NCBI GenBank assembly: GCA_964539665.1
Contig: CAZIKB010000030.1
Location: 1-55,712, forward strand
Length of the DNA stretch: 55,712 nt
Reading direction: 5' to 3'
Origin: CAZIKB01 sp964539665
GTDB taxonomy: Bacteria > Zhuqueibacterota > Zhuqueibacteria > Oceanimicrobiales > Oceanimicrobiaceae
The position numbers and the translations under genes are program-made. Shown one piece after another: positions 9,169 to 16,729 of the stretch. The number at the start of each line of letters is the position of its first letter. Within the stretch, counting starts at the first letter, position 1. The notes under the pieces were generated by a model that worked only from the letters and a program-made list of their open reading frames with translations, ran no database searches and had not been told where the DNA came from.

Positions 9169-11913
9169 TCAAACCCCAGCCTCTACTTCAGACTTAGCCT
9201 TCTCCTCATCTGAATTACTGCGATCTTCTCTTTTCTCCATCCACCCCAATAAAGCCGGGAGAATAATTATGGTTGTCAAATAGCAGGTTCCGACGCCGAT
9301 AAATAAGGCAATACCCAGACTACCCAATCCTCGATAGGTTGCAAACAGCAGTGAGCCGAAAGCAAGCATGGTAGTGATCGAGGTTAGCAGGATGGCTTTG
9401 CCTGTACTGGAAAAAACAGCGCGGATTTTGCCGGCCCCCTCCACTCGGTAGCGGTGCAGAACGTGGACGCCATCATCGATACCAATACCGAGGATGAGCG
9501 GCAGTCCCATTAAATTAACCATGGTAAGCTGCAAGCCAAATAGATTCATGGTTCCTATCATCCAAACCGCGCCAATGGTTAACGGCAGCATGGCTAAAAT
9601 TGCAAAACGTAATTTCTTGAAATCCCAGAGTAGCAGCAGGAACACCACAACAATTGTTAATAAAGCAGCAATCTTGCCATCTTTAGCAATAATTTTAATT
9701 AGAATGTAAAAAATTGGCGGCACTCCGGTCATTCTCGGATCAATCTTTTGCATGCGTTCAGTAAATCTTTCGAGGAATTCAAGATTCCACACCTGTTCTC
9801 TGGGATAAACCATGACCAGATATCTTTCCCCTGTTTTATTCACAAATCGACTCCGAATGTTCTGCGGCAGGGTTTCAACAGAAACCGGGTCAATTGACGC
9901 CATACCCAGTGCAGTTTGACGAAAATACGGCTCGAAATGGGTATTGAAAAGATTGAGATTTTGAACGGTCTTTTTTGGATTGGATTTGAGTTTCTCAATT
10001 ACAGTCGCCACTAATGTCTTATTTTCGGGATCCTCCAGATCCCCAATCAGTTCCTTGCATTTCGCATCGACTTTATCCTGCCCGCCAAGATAGGCTAATT
10101 GTGCCAGCTCTATGATATTAGCTTCCACCCTTTGCAGCTCATTCAAATATTGCTCCAGCGTGTTTTTAGAAAGCGGTTTCAGCAAGCGATTCTTTTGCAG
10201 ATTATCACGAATTTCCCGAATATGGATTAACCGATTCTCCTGTTGCTCCGGGGAAGGCACATATTCTGAAATGCTGGTCACCATACCAATCATCTTCAAA
10301 TCCTTAGCGGCTTCAGAAATTCTTCTTGCTTCATCAACAGATGAGGTGGTAATCACAGCGAAATCCGGCGTTACATCAAACTCTTCCTCCATCTCATGTT
10401 GCAGTTTGATCGAAGTTAATCCTACCGGTTCCATGTTCAGGTAGTTATAATCGAAAGTGATTTGTAAAGCAGAATAAAACAGCAAAACCGTGACAAGCAG
10501 GGAAGCTGACAATATAAAAACAGGTCTGCGAGAAATGGCTTCGCCAATCCTTCCTAAAAACTTAAACTCAGGCGATTTCGCTTTATACTTCTCTTCATGA
10601 AAATGCACCAATATTTTATCACGCAGTGAAAGCATGGCTGGTAACACCAGAATGGCTGCCAGCATACAAAAAAGGACACCGCTGCCAGCTACGATACCAA
10701 ACTCAGACATTCCTGCTGTTTCAGAGATGGTCAGGGTTAAAAAAGCACAGGCTGTTGTAAAACCTCCCGTTATGATGCCATTCCCTGATTTTAGCAACGC
10801 CTGGCGAAGTGAAAATCCAAGTGAATAACCAGCCGATCGATTTTCCGAATACACCGAAATAATGTGAATAGAAAAATCGACACCCAATCCTATGAGAATT
10901 ACCGAAAACATCGAAGTCATGATATTTAAACTGCCTACGGTTAAGGCAGCAAATCCAGCGGTCCAAATGATGCCAATTGTTAAACAGAGGCCGGCGAGAA
11001 TTGGAGCAACCCACATCCTGAAAGAAATGATAAAAAGCGCGATGATAAGCACCAAAGCGACGATTGAAGTCAAGTACATGTCCGAATTTACAGCCACCAT
11101 TTCGTCCCGGCTTAACGCCATGGTTCCGGTTGTGCCAGCATCAATACTGGGGTATTTTTCAGAAACTGCGGCAATTAATTCATCAATTGAATTTTCAGCG
11201 TCAACCACTTTGTCCAATTCATTTATGGTAAAAGTTGGCTGAGCAAAGAGGAGCAACATATCTTTGTCCTGGGAAATCATATATTCATCGCCAATTAGAA
11301 AGCGCTCAGCAGCGGTCTCCGCGACTGACGGTTCCATGGTATTTCCATCTGCAGCATATTTCTCGATGGTGCCAAGCCAGTATTTGACCCCATCCAGGAA
11401 CATGACCGCATTATTTTCCTTTTCTTTGGTTGATATGCTTTCTTCGTCGTACACGTAGGTTTTTTCGAAATTATCGTTGAGGTGCCTGAGCCAGGGCAGC
11501 AGGCTGAGGTCCTTGAAGATATCTTTGCTGTTTTTGAGGTCCTTTGCCTTTTGCAGCGTGAATCCGTGTTTGAGAAAAAAATCACGTTCCAGTTTGTAAT
11601 CAACCCGCTTGATATAGTTTGTCATTTCTCGGACCTTTGGAGCCAGCTCATCGGCGAACTGTTTTAATTGAGATTCCTCTCCCCTGGCCGCGATGATAAT
11701 CAGGGAAGCTGTGCTGTAATCATCAATAACCTGATTAAACTCCTGCACCATGGGATGCTTTTGCGGCATAAGGTTTTTGAAGTGCATGGTTAATTTCAGT
11801 TGGCTGACGGCCAGCCCTGCGGCCACAACTGTGACGGACAGTGCAATTGCGAACATTAAACCCGGTCGTCGTTCGGCAAATTCGGCAATCTTGCTGAGCA
11901 TTCTTTCGCGCAT
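9169..11913 (-). CDS. RND superfamily (MMPL-type) exporter
   Basis: The 914-residue inner-membrane transporter has two repeats, each with one membrane helix, a large periplasmic loop and five further helices. The proton-relay regions read GVDFSIHIISVYSE in the first half and GIDDGVHVLHRYRVEG in the second, as in MMPL and HpnN-like exporters of lipids or hydrophobic molecules. The start has AGGAGA seven bases upstream. TetR lies 53 bases upstream with a palindromic operator in the gap. The LolA-like, small membrane and barrel genes follow, a standard module for moving lipids or hopanoid-like compounds to the outer membrane. The cargo is not indicated by any biosynthetic neighbour. Confidence 0.92.
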   Translation of the reverse strand: MRERMLSKIAEFAERRPGLMFAIALSVTVVAAGLAVSQLKLTMHFKNLMPQKHPMVQEFNQVIDDYSTASLIIIAARGEESQLKQFADELAPKVREMTNYIKRVDYKLERDFFLKHGFTLQKAKDLKNSKDIFKDLSLLPWLRHLNDNFEKTYVYDEESISTKEKENNAVMFLDGVKYWLGTIEKYAADGNTMEPSVAETAAERFLIGDEYMISQDKDMLLLFAQPTFTINELDKVVDAENSIDELIAAVSEKYPSIDAGTTGTMALSRDEMVAVNSDMYLTSIVALVLIIALFIISFRMWVAPILAGLCLTIGIIWTAGFAALTVGSLNIMTSMFSVILIGLGVDFSIHIISVYSENRSAGYSLGFSLRQALLKSGNGIITGGFTTACAFLTLTISETAGMSEFGIVAGSGVLFCMLAAILVLPAMLSLRDKILVHFHEEKYKAKSPEFKFLGRIGEAISRRPVFILSASLLVTVLLFYSALQITFDYNYLNMEPVGLTSIKLQHEMEEEFDVTPDFAVITTSSVDEARRISEAAKDLKMIGMVTSISEYVPSPEQQENRLIHIREIRDNLQKNRLLKPLSKNTLEQYLNELQRVEANIIELAQLAYLGGQDKVDAKCKELIGDLEDPENKTLVATVIEKLKSNPKKTVQNLNLFNTHFEPYFRQTALGMASIDPVSVETLPQNIRSRFVNKTGERYLVMVYPREQVWNLEFLERFTERMQKIDPRMTGVPPIFYILIKIIAKDGKIAALLTIVVVFLLLLWDFKKLRFAILAMLPLTIGAVWMIGTMNLFGLQLTMVNLMGLPLILGIGIDDGVHVLHRYRVEGAGKIRAVFSSTGKAILLTSITTMLAFGSLLFATYRGLGSLGIALFIGVGTCYLTTIIILPALLGWMEKREDRSNSDEEKAKSEVEAGV

Positions 11914-11933
11914 TTTCTTGTCTCCTTTATTTA

Positions 11934-11949
11934 GACCGACTAATCGGTC
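11934..11949. promoter_or_regulatory. TetR-type operator upstream of the RND gene
   Basis: The palindrome GACCGA-CTAA-TCGGTC lies between the TetR stop and the pump start. It carries the same GACCG/CGGTC half sites as the palindrome upstream of the TetR gene. It would let the regulator repress the pump genes directly. Binding is inferred from symmetry and position. Confidence 0.65.
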
Positions 11950-11966
11950 AATTTATTATGAAATAA

Positions 11967-12566
11967 TCATTTCACCTCTATTCCGTCGAGAAGTGTTTGG
12001 ATTAACTCTTTGCCAGTTTCGATGAGCAAAAAATTCTTTTTGTCTAAAATCCATTGCAGGGCTAAACCGTCCATCGCTCCAAAGATAATCGATGCGACCA
12101 ATTTTGACTTCATTTTTCTAAAGACGCCCGCTCGAATACCTTCATCCAGAAACGATGCGATATATTGCCGATATTGTTCGTAGATTGGTTTTAATTCGAT
12201 TTTCTCATGCCGGGTTCGAAGACCTTCCGCCCAAAAATCGAACATAATTTCCATAAAATCAGCATATTTTAGATAGAATTCAAACGAAGTCTCAATGAAG
12301 ACAACAATTTTTTCTTTGGGATCGGTTAGCAGATAAATCCGTTTGGCAATTTCTGAGTCCATTTCCTGTTTGAAAAAGTTAAAAGCTTCTAAGAAAATTT
12401 CATCTTTGCTTCTGAAGTATTCATAAATCGTCCCCTTACCAATCGCGCCTGCTTCTGCAATGTCAATCATTTTAGTGTTATTAAAACCTTTTTGTGCAAA
12501 CACCGAAATAGCGGCCTGGATGATTTGCCTTTTCTTTTCTTGTTTATCGACGATCTTTGGTGACAT
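11967..12566 (-). CDS. TetR/AcrR family repressor of the export operon
   Basis: The N-terminal helix-turn-helix is clear (ISVFAQKGFNNTKMIDIAEA and GKGTIYEYFRSKDEIF), followed by an all-helical ligand-binding domain, about 199 residues in total. I place the start at the ATG at 12566, with GGAAAGG upstream. An in-frame ATG at 12611 would put the first 15 codons inside the upstream operator and gives an unlikely N-terminus. Palindromes on both sides of the gene point to autoregulation and control of the RND operon, probably relieved by a lipophilic effector. Confidence 0.88.
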   Translation of the reverse strand: MSPKIVDKQEKKRQIIQAAISVFAQKGFNNTKMIDIAEAGAIGKGTIYEYFRSKDEIFLEAFNFFKQEMDSEIAKRIYLLTDPKEKIVVFIETSFEFYLKYADFMEIMFDFWAEGLRTRHEKIELKPIYEQYRQYIASFLDEGIRAGVFRKMKSKLVASIIFGAMDGLALQWILDKKNFLLIETGKELIQTLLDGIEVK

Positions 12567-12597
12567 ATTTTTAATGCCTTTCCATTTTATTATTACC

Positions 12598-12609
12598 GAC
12601 CGTTCGGTC
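12598..12609. promoter_or_regulatory. TetR-type operator upstream of the TetR gene
   Basis: GACCG-TT-CGGTC is a perfect palindrome around a two-base centre, 32 bases upstream of the preferred TetR start. It shares its half sites with the operator at 11934-11949, which supports one regulator acting on both. Confidence 0.65.
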
Positions 12610-12827
12610 ATTATTAAATATAATAAATCAGATGGGATTTGTCAAGTGATTTTTTGATTATTTCGATTTTCATAAATACACCGTATGGGCTAAAGTTAAG
12701 TTAGAACCACGGCAGGTTTAAAAATACTGAAACTGAATACGAGCAGATTACTTTAAAAATTTGTCAAAATTCTAAATTAACTCCCATTTTAATAATTCGC
12801 TTCAAGCACTATATAATTTTAATGAAA

Positions 12828-13238
12828 TTAAATAAAAACCGCAGGTGAGACATTAAACTTCATGCTTAACGCCTTAATTTGTCTGATATTAAGTTGTCTT
12901 TTACCTTTTAGAATTTCTGAAACCACACCTTGACTACCAAGCTCCTTTAAATCGCTCTGCTTCAAATGATGCTCTTCCATCAGATATTTCAAACAATTTA
13001 TTGGATCGCCTTCTGGTTCAGGAACGTTTCTATCTTCATAGTCCTTAATCAAAGTTCCTAACGTATCTATCAAAGACTCGATTGACCGGTTTTCCTTCTC
13101 ACGTATTTCATCTATTAATTTGTCCATTAACCAAACGGCTCTATTATATTGTTCCTCTGTATGGAGTGTTGATAATACTTTGGATACTTTTGGCCATGCC
13201 TTTATTGTTTCGGTTAATTCATGCTCTAATATTTCCAT
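12828..13238 (-). CDS. higA: HigA-type antitoxin with HTH domain
   Basis: This is a helix-turn-helix antitoxin of the HigA (COG5499) type. An N-terminal helical part is followed by LKYLMEEHHLKQSDLKEL, GSQGVVSEILKGKRQLNIR and a short tail, the usual DNA-binding and toxin-neutralising arrangement. I prefer the ATG at 13238 (AGGAAAA just upstream); an ATG at 13253 overlaps the end of higB. It follows the truncated higB directly and so may now be an orphan antitoxin. It lies next to the cassette array; HigBA pairs are frequent integron cassette cargo, but I see no attC at its 3' side. Confidence 0.85.
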   Translation of the reverse strand: MEILEHELTETIKAWPKVSKVLSTLHTEEQYNRAVWLMDKLIDEIREKENRSIESLIDTLGTLIKDYEDRNVPEPEGDPINCLKYLMEEHHLKQSDLKELGSQGVVSEILKGKRQLNIRQIKALSMKFNVSPAVFI

Positions 13239-13246
13239 AACTTTTC

Positions 13247-13450
13247 CTACCATTTGCCTTTGTCATACTCTTTGTGAGTTAAAATTTCTCTAATGTAAAT
13301 ACGATTTTTAGCATAAACCATGAAAGCTATCAAGCGATATTTATTGCCACCAATATTAAAAACTGTTAGTCTACCTACTTGATCAGCGCTCGGAAAACTC
13401 TTACGTAAGTCTGAAAATGATTCAAAGTTAGTCCGTTTTACAAATTTCAA
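13247..13450 (-). pseudogene. higB: HigB toxin, N-terminally truncated
   Basis: The 67 codons encode the C-terminal two thirds of a RelE-type HigB mRNA interferase. FSDLRKSFPSADQVGRLTVF, NIGGNKYRLIAFMVY and LTHKEYDKGKW closely match the usual HigB ending. Normal HigB has about 95-100 residues; the first 30 or so are absent, because a stop codon lies five codons upstream of the TTG at 13450 and no matching sequence appears in other frames. The sequence just upstream looks like a group II intron fragment, so the 5' end was probably lost in a rearrangement. Residual activity is unlikely, as the missing helix packs on the active fold. Confidence 0.72.
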
Positions 13451-13559
13451 AAAATAGCATGTTTAGAAACTACTCTTTTATTCGAGTCCTCAGCATGAGG
13501 CCTTGACTTGTGCATTCAAATATAGTGGAATAATCGGGATTGAGTGCAGCCTCATAATG

Positions 13560-13650
13560 ACGCCATTACCCTTCTTCTAAACTTGAATTCCGCGCACACC
13601 TGGTACGGGGACTTTCACCCCGTTAGCTACGTGCCATGCCTGGCACACAC
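13560..13650 (-). mobile_element. Probable group II intron 5' remnant
   Basis: Read on the minus strand from 13650, the sequence starts GTGTGTGCC and contains a short hairpin (GTGCCAGGCATGGCAC). It then has GGGGTGAAAGTCCCC, a motif common in domain I of bacterial group II introns. GUGYG is the intron 5' consensus. No reverse transcriptase or domain V is present, so it is at most a fragment. It is wedged between a half attC site and the truncated higB, a place where IIC-attC introns are known to insert. The orientation (same as the genes) is not the usual one for that class, so the class is unsure. Confidence 0.5.
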
Positions 13651-13653
13651 GTC

Positions 13654-13703
13654 GCAAATCAGCCGCGCATGTTATTGCGTCGACTGCATTTGCTTTGTTA
13701 TCC
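13654..13703 (-). repeat. attC site (partial) of the nucleosidase cassette
   Basis: On the minus strand GGATAACAAAGCAAATGCAG is followed by a loop and CTGATTTGC. The arms pair as GCAAATgCAG/CTGATTTGC with one extra base. The expected closing GTTRRRY half is missing, because intron-like sequence starts there. The site begins 15 bases after the nucleosidase gene's stop. Confidence 0.6.
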
Positions 13704-13717
13704 CACTTTATATGCTG

Positions 13718-15310
13718 CTAAAATGTGAGATACTTTCCTGCCAGCCCATCAGCCAAACCACCTAGCATTGTTCCAAAGACATCGTACAGCGTCTTGACTA
13801 CATCGGCGTTTACCTTCCACGCCTTGCCGCGCTCGATTGACTCCAATTCTTCTGAATAGTACCACCTAAATTGTCGCAAGTGAGCGCCTAATCGGATGGA
13901 AAACTCTCTCTGTAGTACTGCAGGCGGCGCATCAGGTAGTATCAGGAATGCATACCTGAAAATGTAGAACTTCGGGATGCACTTCACTGATCTATCAGTC
14001 GAATATCGGTTGACTTTGATGCATATGCTGACCGGTAAAGACTTCACGTAGTCTATCGTCATGTTCTTACTGGTCGTGCCCAGAAACGTCCCCACTTCTT
14101 CCCGACTAGCAGCCAAGTGTTCGGAAATAGAGTCCGAGCGAATTAGGAGATCCCGTGACGTATTCAGGAGTAGCCAAGTATTCCAGCCTGTCGAGCTCTT
14201 TCCACTGAAATAGTGGAGGATACAAGGTTGCCCATTCTTGTCAAGACCTTTGAACAGAACTATGTCTCTTCGCACCCGGGCTATCTTCTCAGGAGGTGTC
14301 TCGTTCACAAGTGTCTTCAGCTCCTTCCTCTGACTAGCCGGCAGGAGGTTGAAGCAATGATTAGGCTTCCAGTATCCAGCTATGAAAGCTTGCTCCGGAA
14401 AATCGGGACTGTTACAGTACTGTTCAATCAATGCCTCTTCTTCTGAAGCAAGATCAGACAGTTTGGTCGCCACAAAGGTGTCGGCCTCTCGAGGTTTTTC
14501 ACGAGCGAGTTCCTCGAGAGCAGCGCGGCCAAGCGGCACCTCGTCAACCGTATCGAGCGTAGCAAGAACCTGAAATGCGAATGCGCACGCATTCCTTGCA
14601 GCAGCCTCTTGCCACCCAGCCGCGTCAGATATTGCTTTATTATTCAGTAAATCGGAAATCCCTCTGACCACTAATGCGTCAACGTGAGGGTTCGCTCTAG
14701 TGGCGGCGAGGAAACCCGCGCCTTCCATTTCTATTGCTAAGGTATCGCCGTAGTTCTGGCGAAGTTGCTGATAAACATCATTCTTGGTTGACGCTACCAC
14801 CTTAGATCCGGCGGCGATTGGTCCTACGAACACTGAGGGCGAAGCTTTCTTAGCCGCATTACTTAGCCGCTGATGCCAATTCTCTTTCTTGGCCTCAGCG
14901 CGAGCTCTTTGCTCCATCGCGTACGTCACTTGGCCGACCTCGGGCCTTGGGAGGAATTTTTTTGTGACTTTACCGTACTCGTAGGCATATATTTTTGTGG
15001 CTGCAACAACGTCTCCAAGCGAAACATCTTTGATTCCGCCTGCTATGCCTATAAAGAGAACAACCCGAGGTTGGAAATACTGTATAGCTCGTTCCGCCTC
15101 CAGTGAGACGCGGATTTCTCCCACCCCAATTTCAACGATTGCTACCTGCCACGTGCTGTCCCCTGTACTGAACTCGCCGACTTCGTAAATCGTACCCGTC
15201 GGATGAGTAAGCTCATGGAGGTCGGCGACATGCTCGCGGACGGCCTTATACTCGACCGGCAAAGCCGTCAGAATCACCACTCTTCGTTTCTCTTTATCTG
15301 AGCTAGCCAT
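13718..15310 (-). CDS. Nucleoside phosphorylase-domain protein with unknown C-terminal domain
   Basis: Residues 10 to about 255 form a PNP/UDP or MTA/SAH nucleosidase fold. FIGIAGGIKDVSLGDVV binds phosphate or ribose, AIEMEGAGFLA holds the ribose-binding Glu, and VVRGISD has the catalytic Asp. Residues from about 280 to 530 are a separate domain I cannot name (IEQYCNSPDFPEQAFIAGYW, LHYFSGKSSTGWNTWLLL). Such nucleosidase domains occur fused to effector or sensor domains in bacterial defence proteins. I use the ATG at 15310, with AGGAG nine bases upstream; two earlier ATGs lie too close to it. It is cassette-borne, and appears more GC-rich than its neighbours. Confidence 0.82.
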   Translation of the reverse strand: MASSDKEKRRVVILTALPVEYKAVREHVADLHELTHPTGTIYEVGEFSTGDSTWQVAIVEIGVGEIRVSLEAERAIQYFQPRVVLFIGIAGGIKDVSLGDVVAATKIYAYEYGKVTKKFLPRPEVGQVTYAMEQRARAEAKKENWHQRLSNAAKKASPSVFVGPIAAGSKVVASTKNDVYQQLRQNYGDTLAIEMEGAGFLAATRANPHVDALVVRGISDLLNNKAISDAAGWQEAAARNACAFAFQVLATLDTVDEVPLGRAALEELAREKPREADTFVATKLSDLASEEEALIEQYCNSPDFPEQAFIAGYWKPNHCFNLLPASQRKELKTLVNETPPEKIARVRRDIVLFKGLDKNGQPCILHYFSGKSSTGWNTWLLLNTSRDLLIRSDSISEHLAASREEVGTFLGTTSKNMTIDYVKSLPVSICIKVNRYSTDRSVKCIPKFYIFRYAFLILPDAPPAVLQREFSIRLGAHLRQFRWYYSEELESIERGKAWKVNADVVKTLYDVFGTMLGGLADGLAGKYLTF

Positions 15311-15398
15311 GGGCATCATCTCCTATTAGTGCACATAGAAAGTTTCAAGGGTTGTATAGCACAACCCACAATCCTCTCCTGGCGTGCAAACTTGGACA

Positions 15399-15530
15399 GG
15401 ATAACGCTGCGGCTCAGTGGTTGCGGGATTTCTGGTCACTGAAGCTGTTATTTAAACAATACTTCCTACATTGCAGGAAATTTAGAAATTACGCAACAGC
15501 CCCGCAATCCACTGCAGCCGTTTGTTATGC
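15399..15530 (-). repeat. attC site of the SIR2 cassette
   Basis: On the minus strand it runs from GCATAAC (15530) to GTTATCC (15399). The arms 15501-15530 and 15399-15426 pair over CGGCT(g)CAGTGG and GG(a)TTGCGGG, with two extrahelical bases and an unpaired spacer next to the core sites. This is the full attC architecture. The SIR2 gene's TAA stop is inside the first core site. Confidence 0.85.
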
Positions 15531-16607
15531 GACCTTTTCTATGAAATTTTCAATATTCTCGTAATGTTGAATATTCTGATTACCCGTAATCTGACAAAAT
15601 CTGCCTTTCACAGAATAATCAGGGTCGATGATGCGAACACGTTTTTGAGCAATGTCCGTAGTGCCAAACAACACGCAAGCTGCTGAATCTGCCAATGGAA
15701 GACTATATCCAATCACAATTACTTCTTGGGCCTTTAGAAGTGCCTCATGGGCTGACCTCCATACCCTAAGTAACTCAGGTACAGAAAAATCCTTTATGAA
15801 AGTTGGCATTATCCAACAACCTCCATGTGCGCCCTGATAGGGAATGAATTTGCGTGGTTTCTCTTTTAACAGAAAATCAGGAAATATTGGCGTTCCATCG
15901 TCATAAAAAAACTCCATCTCTAATTCTGGCCCAAATATTGATAATCCCTCCCAGTTCAGTGAACCATGGAGTTTGAACAATTGATTCTTAGAATTGAATC
16001 TGTGAGAATGGGATATCTCCGGTAAAGATTGAAATTGTACTCCATATCCGTCGGATGGATTCCAGAGATTTCTTTCATACAAAGCTGTTTCAACCATTAA
16101 GTCATAGTTAAAAGTCACAATCTGATCGCCGTCATTTAATAGCCGAACAAAAGATTCCATGACGTTTTGCTGAACTTCAGGATGGATTAGCGACAAATAT
16201 ATGTATGTTGTGATAGCACCACGTAAATCACCCAAATCTGTGAAATTCCAAAATAGTGAACTCTTTGTGAAATCAGCCTTTTCACCATTAGCATCTATTA
16301 CAGTAGCACGGATTTGTCCGGACAGGTTTAAATCGATGAAAGATAGTAAGGCTTCAATATTTTCCTTAAAGTTACAGTCTCTATATGTCCTCCCTGGGGT
16401 ATTCGTAACACATGGTTTTACGAAGAACTCATTTTCTAAATAGTATAAGTAATTGTTGATTCGATCTGCCCAAAAGACACGATTAGTATTACCATTCACT
16501 TCTTCCCGTGCTCGGACAGATTGAAACGCAGCAGTCAACTCCTTCATTAACGGGAGATTCGCAATGGCTTTTGAAAAACCAGCCCCGAGGACAAAGCATT
16601 TACTCAT
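15525..16607 (-). CDS. SIR2-like NADase-type protein
   Basis: The 360-residue protein has a SIR2-like Rossmann domain. CFVLGAGFSKAI (residues 4-15) is the NAD-binding glycine loop, TFNYD (165-169) carries the Asn and Asp, KLHGSLNW supplies His214 as the catalytic base, and VIVIGYSLP closes the NAD site. The protein lacks the zinc-finger cysteines of deacetylases. It therefore fits the SIR2 family members that degrade NAD+ in anti-phage systems (Thoeris ThsA, DSR, Argonaute-linked SIR2). It is a single cassette gene with no partner in its own cassette. An abortive-infection role is inference from the family. Confidence 0.82.
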   Translation of the reverse strand: MSKCFVLGAGFSKAIANLPLMKELTAAFQSVRAREEVNGNTNRVFWADRINNYLYYLENEFFVKPCVTNTPGRTYRDCNFKENIEALLSFIDLNLSGQIRATVIDANGEKADFTKSSLFWNFTDLGDLRGAITTYIYLSLIHPEVQQNVMESFVRLLNDGDQIVTFNYDLMVETALYERNLWNPSDGYGVQFQSLPEISHSHRFNSKNQLFKLHGSLNWEGLSIFGPELEMEFFYDDGTPIFPDFLLKEKPRKFIPYQGAHGGCWIMPTFIKDFSVPELLRVWRSAHEALLKAQEVIVIGYSLPLADSAACVLFGTTDIAQKRVRIIDPDYSVKGRFCQITGNQNIQHYENIENFIEKVA

Positions 16608-16639
16608 TTATTTTCATAATTTTGCTTTACTTAAACTAC

Positions 16640-16715
16640 GCATAACCTTCGCTTCACCGGCAAAATAAAGCTACGCTCCGCTCCGCTTTATTTTGCCGGT
16701 GAAGCGAAGGTTAGC
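16640..16715 (-). repeat. attC-like perfect hairpin of the helicase cassette
   Basis: The plus strand reads GCATAACC... and ends ...GGTTAGC. Arms 16643-16671 and 16685-16713 are perfectly complementary over 29 bases with a 13-base loop. Position (14 bases after the helicase stop, 32 bases before the SIR2 start) and the AAC/GTT ends match the other attC sites. The lack of extrahelical bases is unusual for attC, so an alternative is a strong terminator or stem repeat placed at the cassette joint. Confidence 0.7.
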
Positions 16716-16729
16716 ACGCCTTCGGCCGA

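Noticed and set aside
13641..13656. Sigma-54 promoter match (TGGCACACACGTCGCA)
   Set aside because: Partial consensus match by chance inside the intron-like hairpin, on the strand opposite to all nearby genes.
13544..13765. 73-residue plus-strand reading frame over the intron-like region
   Set aside because: Antisense to the attC, the intron remnant and the end of the nucleosidase gene; no protein similarity recognised.
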